From: Nemertoderma westbladi | Lineage: Eukaryota; Xenacoelomorpha; Nemertodermatida; Nemertodermatidae | Direction of reading: 5' to 3' | NCBI GenBank assembly: GCA_032718475.1 | Contig: JAUCBJ010003072.1 | Span: 1 to 63,148 of the forward strand | Length of the DNA stretch: 63,148 nucleotides | Part shown: positions 40,091 to 54,200 of the stretch, piece after piece | How positions within the stretch are numbered: position 1 is the stretch's first letter | How the letters are laid out: every line of letters starts with the position of its first letter | Made by a program: the position numbers and the translations under genes | The notes under the pieces: model-generated | Seen by the model: only the letters and a program-made list of their open reading frames with translations | What the model was told of the DNA's origin: nothing | Databases searched by the model: none

Positions 40091-43000
40091 TATTGAGTTC
40101 CAACATCTTTATTACACCGACTGAGTACCACCCCAAACACAATTATAGAGTTATACATCTCTATAACGCCCACTGAGTACCACACCAAACACAATTATTG
40201 AGATCCAACTTCTCTATAACGCCCACTGAGTACCACACCAAACACAATTATTGAGTTACAACATCTCTATAACGCCCTCTGAGTACCACACCAAACACAA
40301 TTATTGAGTTATACATCTCTATAACGCCCACTGAGTACCACACCAAACACAATTATTGAGATCCAACTTCTCTATAACGCCCACTGAGTACCACACCAAA
40401 CACAATTATTGAGATCCAACATCTCTATAACGCCCTCTGAGTACCACACCAAACACAATTATTGAGTTATACATCTCTATAACGCCCACTGAGTACCACA
40501 CCAAACACAATTATTGAGATCCAACATCTCTATAACGCCCTCTGAGTACCACACCAAACACAATTATTGAGTTATACATCTCTATAACGCCCACTGGAGT
40601 ACAAAAACCAAACACAATTATTGAGTTCCAAAATCTCTATAACGCCCACTGAGTATACCACACCAAACACAATTATTGAGTTCCAACATCTCTATAACGC
40701 CCACTGAGTACCACACCAAACAAAATTATTGAGATCCAACATCTCTATAGAGCCCACTGAGTACCACACCAAACACAATTATTGAGATCCAACATCTCTA
40801 TAACGCCCTCTGAGTACCACACCAAACACAATTATTGAGTTATACATCTCTATAACGCCCACTGAGTACCACACCAAACACAATTATTGAGATCCAACAT
40901 CTCTATAACGCCCTCTGAGTACCACACCAAACACAATTATTGAGTTATACATCTCTATAACGCCCACTGGAGTACAAAAACCAAACACAATTATAGAGTT
41001 CCAATATATCTATAACGCCCACTGAGTACCACACCAAACACAACTATTGAGATCCAACATCTCTATAACGCCCACTGATTACCACTCCAAACACAATTAT
41101 TGAGTTCCAACATCTCTATAACGCCCACTGAGTACCACACCAAACACAATTATTGAGTTCTACATCTCTATAACAACCAATCAGTACCACAAACCAAACA
41201 CAATTATTGAGTTACAACATCTCTATAACGCCCACTGGAGTACAAAAACCGTCCACTGAGTACCACACCAAACACAATTATTGAGTTCTACATCTCTATA
41301 ACAACCAATCAGTACCACAAACCAAACACAATTATTGAGTTACAACATCTCTATAACGCCCACTGGAGTACAAAAACCAAACACAATTATTGAGTTCCAA
41401 TATCTCTATAACGCCCATTGAGTACCACACCAAACACAATTATTGAGTTCTACATCTCTATAACAACCAATCAGCACCACAAACCAAACACAATTATTGA
41501 GAAACAACATCTCTATAACGCCCACTGGAGTACAAAAACCAAACACAATTATTGAGTTCTAACATCTCTATAACGCCCACTGAGTACCACACCAAACACA
41601 ATTATTGAGTTCCAACATCTCTATAACGCACACTGAGTACCACACCAAACACAATTATTGAGTTCCAACATCTCTATATCGCCCACTGAGTACCACACCA
41701 AACACAATTATTGAGTTCCAACATCTCGATAACGCCCACTGAGTACCACACCAAACACAATTATTGAGTTCTACATCTCTATGACAACCAATCAGTACCA
41801 CAAACCAAACACAATTATTGAGAACCAACATCTCTATAACGCCCACTTATTACCACTCCAAACACAATTATTGAGATCCAACATCTATATAACGCCCACT
41901 GAGTATAGCACTCCAAACACAATTATTGAGTTCCAACATCTATATAACGCCCACTGAGTACCACACCAAACACAACTATTGAGATCCAACATCTCTATAA
42001 CGCCCACTGATTACCACTCCAAACACAATTATTGAGTTCTAACATCTCTATAACGCCCACTGAGTATACCACACCAAACACAATTATTGAGTTCCCATAT
42101 CTCTATAACGTCCACTGAGTACCACACCAAACACAACTGTTGCGATCCAACATCTCTATAACGCCCACTGATTACCACTCCAAACAGAATTATTGAGTTC
42201 CAACATCTCTTTAACGCCCACTGATTACCACTCCAAACAGAATTATTGAGTTCCAAGATCTATATAACGCCCACTGAGTATACCACTCCAAGCACAATTA
42301 TTGAGTTCCAACATCTCTATAACGCCCACTGAGTACCACACCAAACACAATTATTGAGTTCCAACATCTCTATAACGCCCACTGAGTACCACAACAAACA
42401 CATTATTGAGTTATACATCTCTATAACGCCCACTGATTACCACACCAAACACAATTATTGAGTTATACATCTCTATAACGCCCACTGATTACCACTCCAA
42501 ACAGAATTATTGAGTTCCAACATCTCTTTAACGCCCACTGATTACCACTCCAAACAGAATTATTGAGTTCCAAGATCTATATAACGCCCACTGAGTACCA
42601 CACCAAACACAACTGTTGCGATCCAACATCTCTATAACGCCCACTGATTACCACACCAAACACAATTATTGAGTTATACATCTCTATAACAACCAATCAG
42701 TACCACACTCCAAACACAATTATTGAGTTCCAACATCTCTATAATACCCACTGATTACCACTCCAAACACAATTATTGAGTTCCAAGATCTATATAACGC
42801 CTCTGAGTGTACCACTCCAAACACAATTATTGAGTTCCAACATCTCTATTACGCCCAGTGAGTACCACATCAAACACAATTATTGAGTTCCAACATCTCT
42901 ATAACGCCCACTGAGTACCACACCAAACACAATTATTGAGTTATACATCTCTATAACAAACAATCAGTACCACAAACCAAACACAATTATTGAGTTACAA

Positions 43001-46000
43001 CATCTCTATAACGCCCACTGAGTACCACACCAAACACAACTGTTGCGATCCAACATCTCTATAACGCCCACTGATTACCTCTCCAATCACAACTATTGAG
43101 TTCCAACATCTCTTTAACGCCCACTGAGTACCACACCAAACACAATTATTGAGTTCTAACATCTCTATAACGCCCACTGAGTATACCACACCAAACACAA
43201 TTATTGAGTTCCCATATCTCTATAACGCCCACTGAGTACTACACCAAACACAACTGTTGCGATCCAACATCTCTATAACGCCCACTGATTACCACTGCAA
43301 ACACAATTATTGAGTTCTAACATCTCTATAACGCCCACTGAGTATACCACACCAAACACAATTATTGAGTTACAACATCTCTATAACGCCCACTGAGTAC
43401 CACACCAAACACAACTGTTGCGATCCAACATCTCTATAACGCCCACTGATTACCTCTCCAATCACAACTATTGAGTTCCAACATCTCTTTAACGCCCACT
43501 GAGTACCACACCAAACACAATTATTGAGTTCTAACATCTCTATAACGCCCACTGAGTATACCACACCAACACAATTATTGAGTTCCCATATCTCTATAAC
43601 GCCCACTGAGTACTACACCAAACACAACTGTTGCGATCCAACATCTCTATAACGCCCACTGATTACCACTGCAAACACAATTATTGAGTTCTAACATCTC
43701 TATAACGCCCACTGAGTATACCACTCCAAACACAATTATTGAGTTCTAACATCTCTATAACGCCCACTGATTACCTCTCCAATCACAACTATTGAGTTCC
43801 AACATCTCTTTAACGCCCACTGAGTACCACACCAAACACAATTATTGAGTTCCAACATCTCTATAACGCCCACTGATTACCTCTCCAATCACAACTATTG
43901 AGTTCCAACATCTCTTTAACGCCCACTGAGTACCACACCAAACACAATTATTGAGTTCTAACATCTCTATAACGCCCACTGAGTATACCACACCAACACA
44001 ATTATTGAGTTCCCATATCTCTATAACGCCCACTGAGTACTACACCAAACACAACTGTTGCGATCCAACATCTCTATAACGCCCACTGAGTACCACACCA
44101 AACACAATTATTGAGTTCCCATATCTCTATAACGCCCACTGAGTACTACACCAAACACAACTGTTGCGATCCAACATCTCTATAACGCCCACTGATTACC
44201 ACTGCAAACACAATTATTGAGTTCTAACATCTCTATAACGCCCACTGAGTATACCACTCCAAACACAATTATTGAGTTCTAACATCTCTATAACGCCCAC
44301 TGAGTATACCACACCAAACACAATTATTGAGTTCCAACATCTCTATAACGCCCACTGATTACCTCTCCAATCACAACTATTGAGTTCCAACATCTCTTTA
44401 ACGCCCACTGAGTACCACACCAAACACAACTATTGAGATCCAACATCTCTATAACGCCCACTGATTACCACTCCAAACACAATTATTGAGTTCCAACATC
44501 TCTATAACGCCCACTGAGTACCACACCAAACACAATTATTGAGTTCTACATCTCTATAACAACCAATCAGTACCACAAACCAAACACAATTATTGAGTTA
44601 CAACATCTCTATAACGCCCACTGGAGTACAAAAACCGTCCACTGAGTACCACACCAAACACAATTATTGAGTTCTACATCTCTATAACAACCAATCAGTA
44701 CCACAAACCAAACACAATTATTGAGTTACAACATCTCTATAACGCCCACTGGAGTACAAAAACCAAACACAATTATTGAGTTCCAATATCTCTATAACGC
44801 CCATTGAGTACCACACCAAACACAATTATTGAGTTCTACATCTCTATAACAACCAATCAGCACCACAAACCAAACACAATTATTGAGAAACAACATCTCT
44901 ATAACGCCCACTGGAGTACAAAAACCAAACACAATTATTGAGTTCTAACATCTCTATAACGCCCACTGAGTACCACACCAAACACAATTATTGAGTTCCA
45001 ACATCTCTATAACGCACACTGAGTACCACACCAAACACAATTATTGAGTTCCAACATCTCTATATCGCCCACTGAGTACCACACCAAACACAATTATTGA
45101 GTTCCAACATCTCGATAACGCCCACTGAGTACCACACCAAACACAATTATTGAGTTCTACATCTCTATGACAACCAATCAGTACCACAAACCAAACACAA
45201 TTATTGAGAACCAACATCTCTATAACGCCCACTTATTACCACTCCAAACACAATTATTGAGATCCAACATCTATATAACGCCCACTGAGTATAGCACTCC
45301 AAACACAATTATTGAGTTCCAACATCTATATAACGCCCACTGAGTACCACACCAAACACAACTATTGAGATCCAACATCTCTATAACGCCCACTGATTAC
45401 CACTCCAAACACAATTATTGAGTTCTAACATCTCTATAACGCCCACTGAGTATACCACACCAAACACAATTATTGAGTTCCCATATCTCTATAACGTCCA
45501 CTGAGTACCACACCAAACACAACTGTTGCGATCCAACATCTCTATAACGCCCACTGATTACCACTCCAAACAGAATTATTGAGTTCCAACATCTCTTTAA
45601 CGCCCACTGATTACCACTCCAAACAGAATTATTGAGTTCCAAGATCTATATAACGCCCACTGAGTATACCACTCCAAGCACAATTATTGAGTTCCAACAT
45701 CTCTATAACGCCCACTGAGTACCACACCAAACACAATTATTGAGTTCCAACATCTCTATAACGCCCACTGAGTACCACAACAAACACATTATTGAGTTAT
45801 ACATCTCTATAACGCCCACTGATTACCACACCAAACACAATTATTGAGTTATACATCTCTATAACGCCCACTGATTACCACTCCAAACAGAATTATTGAG
45901 TTCCAACATCTCTTTAACGCCCACTGATTACCACTCCAAACAGAATTATTGAGTTCCAAGATCTATATAACGCCCACTGAGTACCACACCAAACACAACT

Positions 46001-49000
46001 GTTGCGATCCAACATCTCTATAACGCCCACTGATTACCACACCAAACACAATTATTGAGTTATACATCTCTATAACAACCAATCAGTACCACACTCCAAA
46101 CACAATTATTGAGTTCCAACATCTCTATAATACCCACTGATTACCACTCCAAACACAATTATTGAGTTCCAAGATCTATATAACGCCTCTGAGTGTACCA
46201 CTCCAAACACAATTATTGAGTTCCAACATCTCTATTACGCCCAGTGAGTACCACATCAAACACAATTATTGAGTTCCAACATCTCTATAACGCCCACTGA
46301 GTACCACACCAAACACAATTATTGAGTTATACATCTCTATAACAAACAATCAGTACCACAAACCAAACACAATTATTGAGTTACAACATCTCTATAACGC
46401 CCACTGAGTACCACACCAAACACAACTGTTGCGATCCAACATCTCTATAACGCCCACTGATTACCTCTCCAATCACAACTATTGAGTTCCAACATCTCTT
46501 TAACGCCCACTGAGTACCACACCAAACACAATTATTGAGTTCTAACATCTCTATAACGCCCACTGAGTATACCACACCAAACACAATTATTGAGTTCCCA
46601 TATCTCTATAACGCCCACTGAGTACTACACCAAACACAACTGTTGCGATCCAACATCTCTATAACGCCCACTGATTACCACTGCAAACACAATTATTGAG
46701 TTCTAACATCTCTATAACGCCCACTGAGTATACCACACCAAACACAATTATTGAGTTACAACATCTCTATAACGCCCACTGAGTACCACACCAAACACAA
46801 CTGTTGCGATCCAACATCTCTATAACGCCCACTGATTACCTCTCCAATCACAACTATTGAGTTCCAACATCTCTTTAACGCCCACTGAGTACCACACCAA
46901 ACACAATTATTGAGTTCTAACATCTCTATAACGCCCACTGAGTATACCACACCAACACAATTATTGAGTTCCCATATCTCTATAACGCCCACTGAGTACT
47001 ACACCAAACACAACTGTTGCGATCCAACATCTCTATAACGCCCACTGATTACCACTGCAAACACAATTATTGAGTTCTAACATCTCTATAACGCCCACTG
47101 AGTATACCACTCCAAACACAATTATTGAGTTCTAACATCTCTATAACGCCCACTGATTACCTCTCCAATCACAACTATTGAGTTCCAACATCTCTTTAAC
47201 GCCCACTGAGTACCACACCAAACACAATTATTGAGTTCCAACATCTCTATAACGCCCACTGATTACCTCTCCAATCACAACTATTGAGTTCCAACATCTC
47301 TTTAACGCCCACTGAGTACCACACCAAACACAATTATTGAGTTCTAACATCTCTATAACGCCCACTGAGTATACCACACCAACACAATTATTGAGTTCCC
47401 ATATCTCTATAACGCCCACTGAGTACTACACCAAACACAACTGTTGCGATCCAACATCTCTATAACGCCCACTGAGTACCACACCAAACACAATTATTGA
47501 GTTCCCATATCTCTATAACGCCCACTGAGTACTACACCAAACACAACTGTTGCGATCCAACATCTCTATAACGCCCACTGATTACCACTGCAAACACAAT
47601 TATTGAGTTCTAACATCTCTATAACGCCCACTGAGTATACCACTCCAAACACAATTATTGAGTTCTAACATCTCTATAACGCCCACTGAGTATACCACAC
47701 CAAACACAATTATTGAGTTCCAACATCTCTATAACGCCCACTGATTACCTCTCCAATCACAACTATTGAGTTCCAACATCTCTTTAACGCCCACTGAGTA
47801 CCACACCAAACACAATTATTGAGTTCTAACATCTCTATAACGCCCACTGAGTATACCACACCAACACAATTATTGAGTTCCCATATCTCTCTAACGCCCA
47901 CTGAGTACTACACCAAACACAACTGTTGCGATCCAACATCTCTATAACGCCCACTGATTACCACTGCAAACACAATTATTGAGTTCTAACATCTCTATAA
48001 CGCCCACTGAGTATACCACACCAAACACAATTATTGAGTTCCCATATCTCTATAACGCCCACTGAGTACCACACCAAACACAACTGTTGCGATCCAACAT
48101 CTCTATAACGCCCACTGATTACCACTCCAAACACAATTATTGAGTTCTAACATCTCTATTACGCCCACTGAGTATACCACTCTAAACACAATTATTGAGT
48201 TCCAACATCTCTATAACGCCCACTGAGTACCACACCAAACACAACTATTGAGATCCAACATCTCTATAACGCCCACTGATTACCTCTCCAAACACAGTTA
48301 TTGAGTTCTAACATCTCTATAACGCCCACTGAGTATACCACTCCAAGCACAATTATTGAGTTCCAACATCTCTATAACGCCCACAGAGTACCACACCAAA
48401 CACAATTATAGAGTTCCAACATCTCTATAACGCCCACTGAGTACCACACCAAACACAACAATTGAGTTCCAACATCTCTTTAACGCCCACTGATTACCAC
48501 TCCAAACACAATTATTGAGTTCCAACATCTCTATAACGCCCACTGAGTACCACACCAAACACAACTATTGAGATCCAACATCTCTATAACGCCCACTGAT
48601 TACCACTCCAAACACAATTATTGAGTTCCAATATATCTATAACGCCCACTGAGTACCACACCAAACACAATTATTGAGTTCTACATCTCTATAACAACCA
48701 ATCAGTACCACAAACCAAACACAATTATTGAGTTACAACATCTCTATAACGCCCACTGGAGTACAAAAACCACACACAATTATTGAGTTCCAATATATCT
48801 ATAACGCCCACTGAGTACCACTCCAAACACAATTATTGAGTTCCAATATCTCTATAACGCCCACTGAGTACCACACCAAACACAATTATTGAGTTCTCCA
48901 TCTCTATAACAACCAATCAGTACCACAAACCAAACACAATTATTGAGTTACAACATCTCTATAACGCCCACTGAGTACCACTCCAAACACAATCATTGAG

Positions 49001-51120
49001 TTCCAACATCTCTATAACGCCCACTGAGTACCACACCAAACACAATTATAGAGTTCCAACATCTCTATAACGCCCACTGAGTATACCACTCCAAACACAA
49101 TTATTGAGTTCCAACATCTCTATAACGCCCACTGAGTACCACACCAAACACAACTATTGAGATCCAACATCTCTATAACGCCCACTGATTACTACTCCAA
49201 ACAGAATTATTGAGTTCCAACATCTCTATAACGCCCACTGATTACCACACCAAACACAATTATTGAGTTCTAACATCTCTATAACGCCCACTGAGTATAC
49301 CACACCAAACACAATTATTGAGTTCCAACATCTCTATAACGCCCACTGATTACCTCTCCAATCACAACTATTGAGTTCCAACATCTCTTTAACGCCCACT
49401 GAGTACCACACCAAACACAATTATTGAGTTCTAACATCTCTATAACGCCCACTGAGTATACCACACCAAACACAATTATTGAGTTCCAACATCTCTATAA
49501 CGCCCACTGATTACCTCTCCAATCACAACTATTGAGTTCCAACATCTCTATAACGCCCACTGAGTACCACACCAAACACAATTATTGAGTTCCAACATCT
49601 CTATAACGCCCACTGAGTACCACACCAAACACAATTATTGAGTTCCAACATCTCTATAACGCCCACTGAGTACCACACCAAACACAATTATTGAGTTCCA
49701 ACATCTCTATAACGCCCTCTGAGTACCACACCAAACACAATTATTGAGTTCCAACATCTCTATAACGCCCACTGATTACCACTCCAATCACAATTATTGA
49801 AATTATTGAGTTCCAACATCTCTATAACGCCCACTGAGTACCACACCAAACACAATTATTGAGTTCTAACATCTCTATAACGCCCACTGATTACCTCTCC
49901 AATCACAACTATTGAGTTCCAACATCTCTTTAACGCCCACTGAGTACCACACCAAACACAATTATTGAGTTCTAACATCTCTATAACGCCCACTGAGTAT
50001 ACCACACCAAACACAATTATTGAGTTCCAACATCTCTATAACGCCCACTGATTACCTCTCCAATCACAACTATTGAGTTCCAACATCTCTATAACGCCCA
50101 CTGAGTACCACACCAAACACAATTATTGAGTTCCAACATCTCTATAACGCCCACTGAGTACCACTCCAAACACAATCATTGAGTTCCAACATCTCTATAA
50201 CGCCCACTGAGTACCACACCAAACACAATTATAGAGTTCCAACATCTCTATAACGCCCACTGAGTATACCACTCCAAACACAATTATTGAGTTCCAACAT
50301 CTCTATAACGCCCACTGAGTACCACACCAAACACAACTATTGAGATCCAACATCTCTATAACGCCCACTGATTACTACTCCAAACAGAATTATTGAGTTC
50401 CAACATCTCTATAACGCCCACTGATTACCACACCAAACACAATTATTGAGTTCTAACATCTCTATAACGCCCACTGAGTATACCACTCCAAACACAATTA
50501 TTGAGTTCCAACATCTCTATAACGCCCACTGAGTACCACACCAAACACAATTATTTAGTTCCCATATCTCTATAACGCCCACTGAGTACCACACCAAACA
50601 CAATTATTGAGTACCAACATCTCTATAACGCCCACTGAGTACCACACCAAACACAATTATTGAGTTCCAACATCTCTATAACGCCCACTGAGTACCACAC
50701 CAAACACAATTATTGAGTTCCAACACCTCTATAACGCCCACTGAGTACCACACCAAACACAATTATTGAGTACCAACATCTCTATAACGCCCACTGAGTA
50801 CCACACCAAACACAATTATTGAGTTCCAACATCTCTATAACGCCCACTGAGTACCACACCAAACACAATTATTGAGTTCCAACATCTCTATAACGCCCAC
50901 TGAGTACCACACCAAACACAATTATTGAGTTCCAACATCTCTATAACGCCCTCTGAGTACCACACCAAACACAATTATTGAGTTCCAACATCTCTATAAC
51001 GCCCACTGATTACCACTCCAATCACAATTATTGAAATTATTGAGTTCCAACATCTCTATAACGCCCACTGAGTACCACACCAAACACAATTATTTAGATC
51101 CAACATCTCTATAACGCCCA
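40091..51120. repeat. 11-kb array of a 53-bp satellite, about 208 copies
   Basis: The unit is about 53 bp: GAGTTCCAACATCTCTATAA, CGCCCACTGAGTACCACACC, then AAACACAATTATT. Variants include GATTACCACTCC, GAGTATACCACTCC, ACAACCAATCAGTACCAC and CTGTTGCGATCC subtypes, arranged in higher-order blocks. It begins 380 bp upstream of the start codon of the Helitron-like gene and ends sharply at 51120. Open frames on the minus strand are artefacts. It contains the 3,386-bp duplication listed separately. Confidence 0.97.
41013..47815. repeat. 3,386-bp tandem segmental duplication inside the 53-bp array
   Basis: 41013-44398 recurs at 44399-47784 with offset 3,386 bp, and identity continues to 44429/47815. 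Every landmark checked (rare variants such as CACCAACACAATT, GAGTGTACCACTCC, AACAAACACATTATT) keeps the same offset. The copies look identical wherever compared. The offset equals about 64 monomers. Confidence 0.92.
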
Positions 51121-51245
51121 CCTTAGTATTAACCACATAGGCATCAGGTACTATCGTAGTATTAACCACCTAGCCATCAGGTACTACCGTAGTATTAACC
51201 GCCTAGGCAACTGGTACTAATTAGCAACAACAGTCTAGCTGTATA
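51121..51245. repeat. Three copies of a roughly 33-bp unit at the array border
   Basis: TAGTATTAACCACATAGGCA-TCAGGTACTA recurs three times with changes (ACCACCTAGCCATCAGG, ACCGCCTAGGCAACTGG). A related sequence, CGTAGCATTAATAGCCTAGC with GGTACTA, lies at about 55290-55350. Confidence 0.7.
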
Positions 51246-53870
51246 TACTTACTATTTATTTTGTTTCATTGCTTTGGTTAAAATAACGTGCTACTGGAAC
51301 CTGCTCCTATCCCTAAATTCATAATTTCGATCAGCATATTAACTCTTGAACATTGCAATTTTGTATGTATAAAAATAAAATAGTACCTAATTACAAATAG
51401 TCATTTTAAACTCACCAAATATACTGTAGATTCTCGATTGAATATGTGTGTTCGTGAGAGTAAAATCAATCCATAAACGACGTCGGATTAAATCTGTAAA
51501 ATTAAGATAATGATAAAGTTTTTGCAGTGCGAGTAAATATCAAATAATACTTGAAATTGAAATTGTTTAGTTTAATGACATATTCGTTAAAGGTAATAAA
51601 GTTAAACACTAATTGAATTTCATCATTAAAATTTGCACTCAGCCGTGCAAGATAAAAAGCGCCGTCAAAGATATGTGCTGTGTGAATAATATTTAAATAA
51701 AATAAAATAAAATTTTAAATTGACAAACTGAACATAAATAAATATTAACTGAATTAATGGTAAAATTGAATACACTCTTCAATTTATTTCCAACAACATA
51801 CATAAACTATAAACATATGACAATCAAACGAAATAAAACCGCAATATTTTAAAATATATGTACTAAATAATTTATTTATTTCAACTATACTGTACGTTTT
51901 ATCAAGTAATAAAGTGTGCTAATTAGAATTAGGAAAAATAAAATGATTTATTTATTTGGTGACAGTGGAAGGCTGGATATTGACATAATTAAATGTGTTT
52001 TTGCAATAACTGCTGCAGTGCAGTGGTTAGTACCGGTATAGTTTATATTTATTTACATTTTAATTATCATTTAGATGTTCCATTTGTATATTTAATAGTT
52101 ATGCAAAAGTAATAATTCCAAACTAATTTTGGGCTGGATGCAAAATAATTAATGAGGTGGTACAAGATTCCGCGTCGAAGGTTACAAAAAGTCAAAGGTT
52201 ACAACGTGTCCAAGGTAACAAAATTGCTCTTTCGAAAATGGCATGTCAAAGGTTACAAAATACTTAGTCGAAAATTACCATAAGCGAGTCAAAGGTTACA
52301 CCATTCAATTACATTACCCCAAAGTTTTGGAAGAAGTATTTGTTGGTAATTCATGTCAATGGTTACAAATTACGAGTAAATGTAATTATTAATTATAGGA
52401 TATTAATTTTCACAATATTTACATTGGACCCGAGTAAGAGTGCAATTGAGGGGCGTGGGTGAGGGAATACTGCTTCAACCAAAAATTAGAATTACGTCAT
52501 TAGGTGCTTCTTAATTTAATTCAAAACAACTTTTAAATGATAATATTACTACATATACTTGCTTGCTACATACTTAACTGCTGAAATTTAGAGCCTAAAA
52601 ATTCCTATCCCACACTGTGTCACTGGCAACATTCAGTTCCTAGATACGTGTAACATTGTACTGGTGCGCCCCTTTGAATAATTTTTAAACACCCAATCCC
52701 CTCTCTGAAACAACAACAATAACCCACCCGCAACAATTAAATTAAACAACGTGTATCCATCCAAGCAAGCTGAAGTTTGTTAGCTATTCTTTAACATACT
52801 TAAGGAATGGTAATCATGAATGAAAGTTCATCAGGAATGATGAAGTTCATCATAAGGGGTTCATCATAAATAAAGTCTGCAATAATAATGCAAACTACGA
52901 ATACGTAGGTGATATTTAGTAGTAGGTTTATTGTCAAAATTACATTCAAATAAAATGTGGCAGAAACTAATTATAAATTTCAGCAGACACTTTAGATATC
53001 AAAAACTTTAAATAATATTGGCAAAAATACCCTGTTAATTTTACATACAGTAATGCATGAATGTGTTTTAATAATGTTTCAAAGTATCAACTAACAGGCA
53101 GACAGGTGGTAAAAGTACAGAGTGCGCAACAATACAATAATGGTGATATGCCTAGGCTAATATAAGCGCAAAACACTTGTCTATGCTTGTGCGTGGCATA
53201 ACAATGTATAGGTGCGCGTGCGCCCCATGCTGATTATATAAAAGCACCCCTCCCAATGAAACAAGACCTAGCGATGTCTCTCACAATCACTTATTAACAG
53301 TGGAAACATTAGGCCTAGATTTCTTGAAATGTAAACTTATATACAAAAACTATATTTACAAAACATAAGCCTAATAAAAATTGAATCTAAATTCTAAATT
53401 GAATAAAATGAATAAAATTGTTGTTAATTGAAATAGTAGATTCACTATATTGAATTGCAGGCCTAAATGCTAGAGAAGCTATGCCTAAAACTAAGTCTAT
53501 CTATATCGTGCTGATTTAAAGTTAATTCTAATTTCGACACAAATTACGCCTAAAGTAGATCTACTACGGTACAGTACAAATACCTGACATGGTAATGGAA
53601 ACGATAACTAACCTTTCTGCCTTTTGCATTTCGTTTGACTTTGAGTTGAATCAGGAGATAATCGAGGAATAGCAATGATAAAAATATCAAAATGATAAAA
53701 ACAAGGAAATATAATTAAACAATAACAAAATTGAACAATTTCGATAATAAAACTAAACACTTATTAGACGAAATAGCCTAATAAATACAATGCAATTGAA
53801 ACTGAGAGACTTTGAATGTTAATATAAAACGCTGAAAAGTAATAATGCCTTTATGTCATTGCTAAGTCTT
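51246..53870. other. AT-rich intergenic with small repeats
   Basis: No gene was recognised. Contents: a degenerate array of AGGTTACAA-type units (52165-52375), and two related segments at about 52645-52715 and 53200-53265 (TAACA.TGTA..GGTGCGC, then CACCC...CCC..TGAAACAA) that look like an old duplication. The rest is low-complexity AT-rich DNA. Confidence 0.4.
52165..52375 (+). repeat. Degenerate interspersed repeat, TCAAAGGTTACAA-type
   Basis: Six copies of (C/G)AA(A/T)GGTTACAA-like units occur with spacing of about 15-60 bp, most preceded by GTC. The consensus is close to TCAAAGGTTACA. Confidence 0.6.
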
Positions 53871-53880
53871 AAAAACTAAA

Positions 53881-54200
53881 TAGCCAATAGCGATCCTTAA
53901 AGGAGATGCACCATTGGCTACCCAGGATGGCAACCAATCACATTGTTTCTCCACTTTTCAGTCCTCACTCAATTCCCTGAAACACCGACAAAGGAAAGTG
54001 GTGTGCCATGAAGTCTGGAAAACCGGGTTTGGGAAATGGCCTCCTCTGGTTTGAGCTGTCAATAACATTACTGAAGTTATTTGATCCAGAGCCGACCAGA
54101 TACTTTGCATTCCAGGAATGTTGTTTTGTACTTTGCCGCAATACCGCTTAGGAGCGATTGAATCAGCGGGGTTCAACAGGGCACGCCATATTTATTGGCT
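53881..54200. promoter_or_regulatory. CCAAT-box cluster, possible promoter
   Basis: AGCCAATAG (53881), CATTGGCTA (about 53912), AACCAATCAC (about 53934) and ATTGGCTAG (about 54194) surround a less AT-rich 300-bp stretch. CCAAT boxes are NF-Y sites in animal promoters. An open minus-strand stretch at 53958-54176 begins on a TTG codon and has no recognisable domain, so no gene is called. This could be a 5' exon or promoter of an unrecognised gene. Confidence 0.25.

Noticed and set aside
53958-54176. 72-codon minus-strand frame in the CCAAT cluster
   Set aside because: It starts on TTG and matches no family. It is kept only as a possible promoter region.
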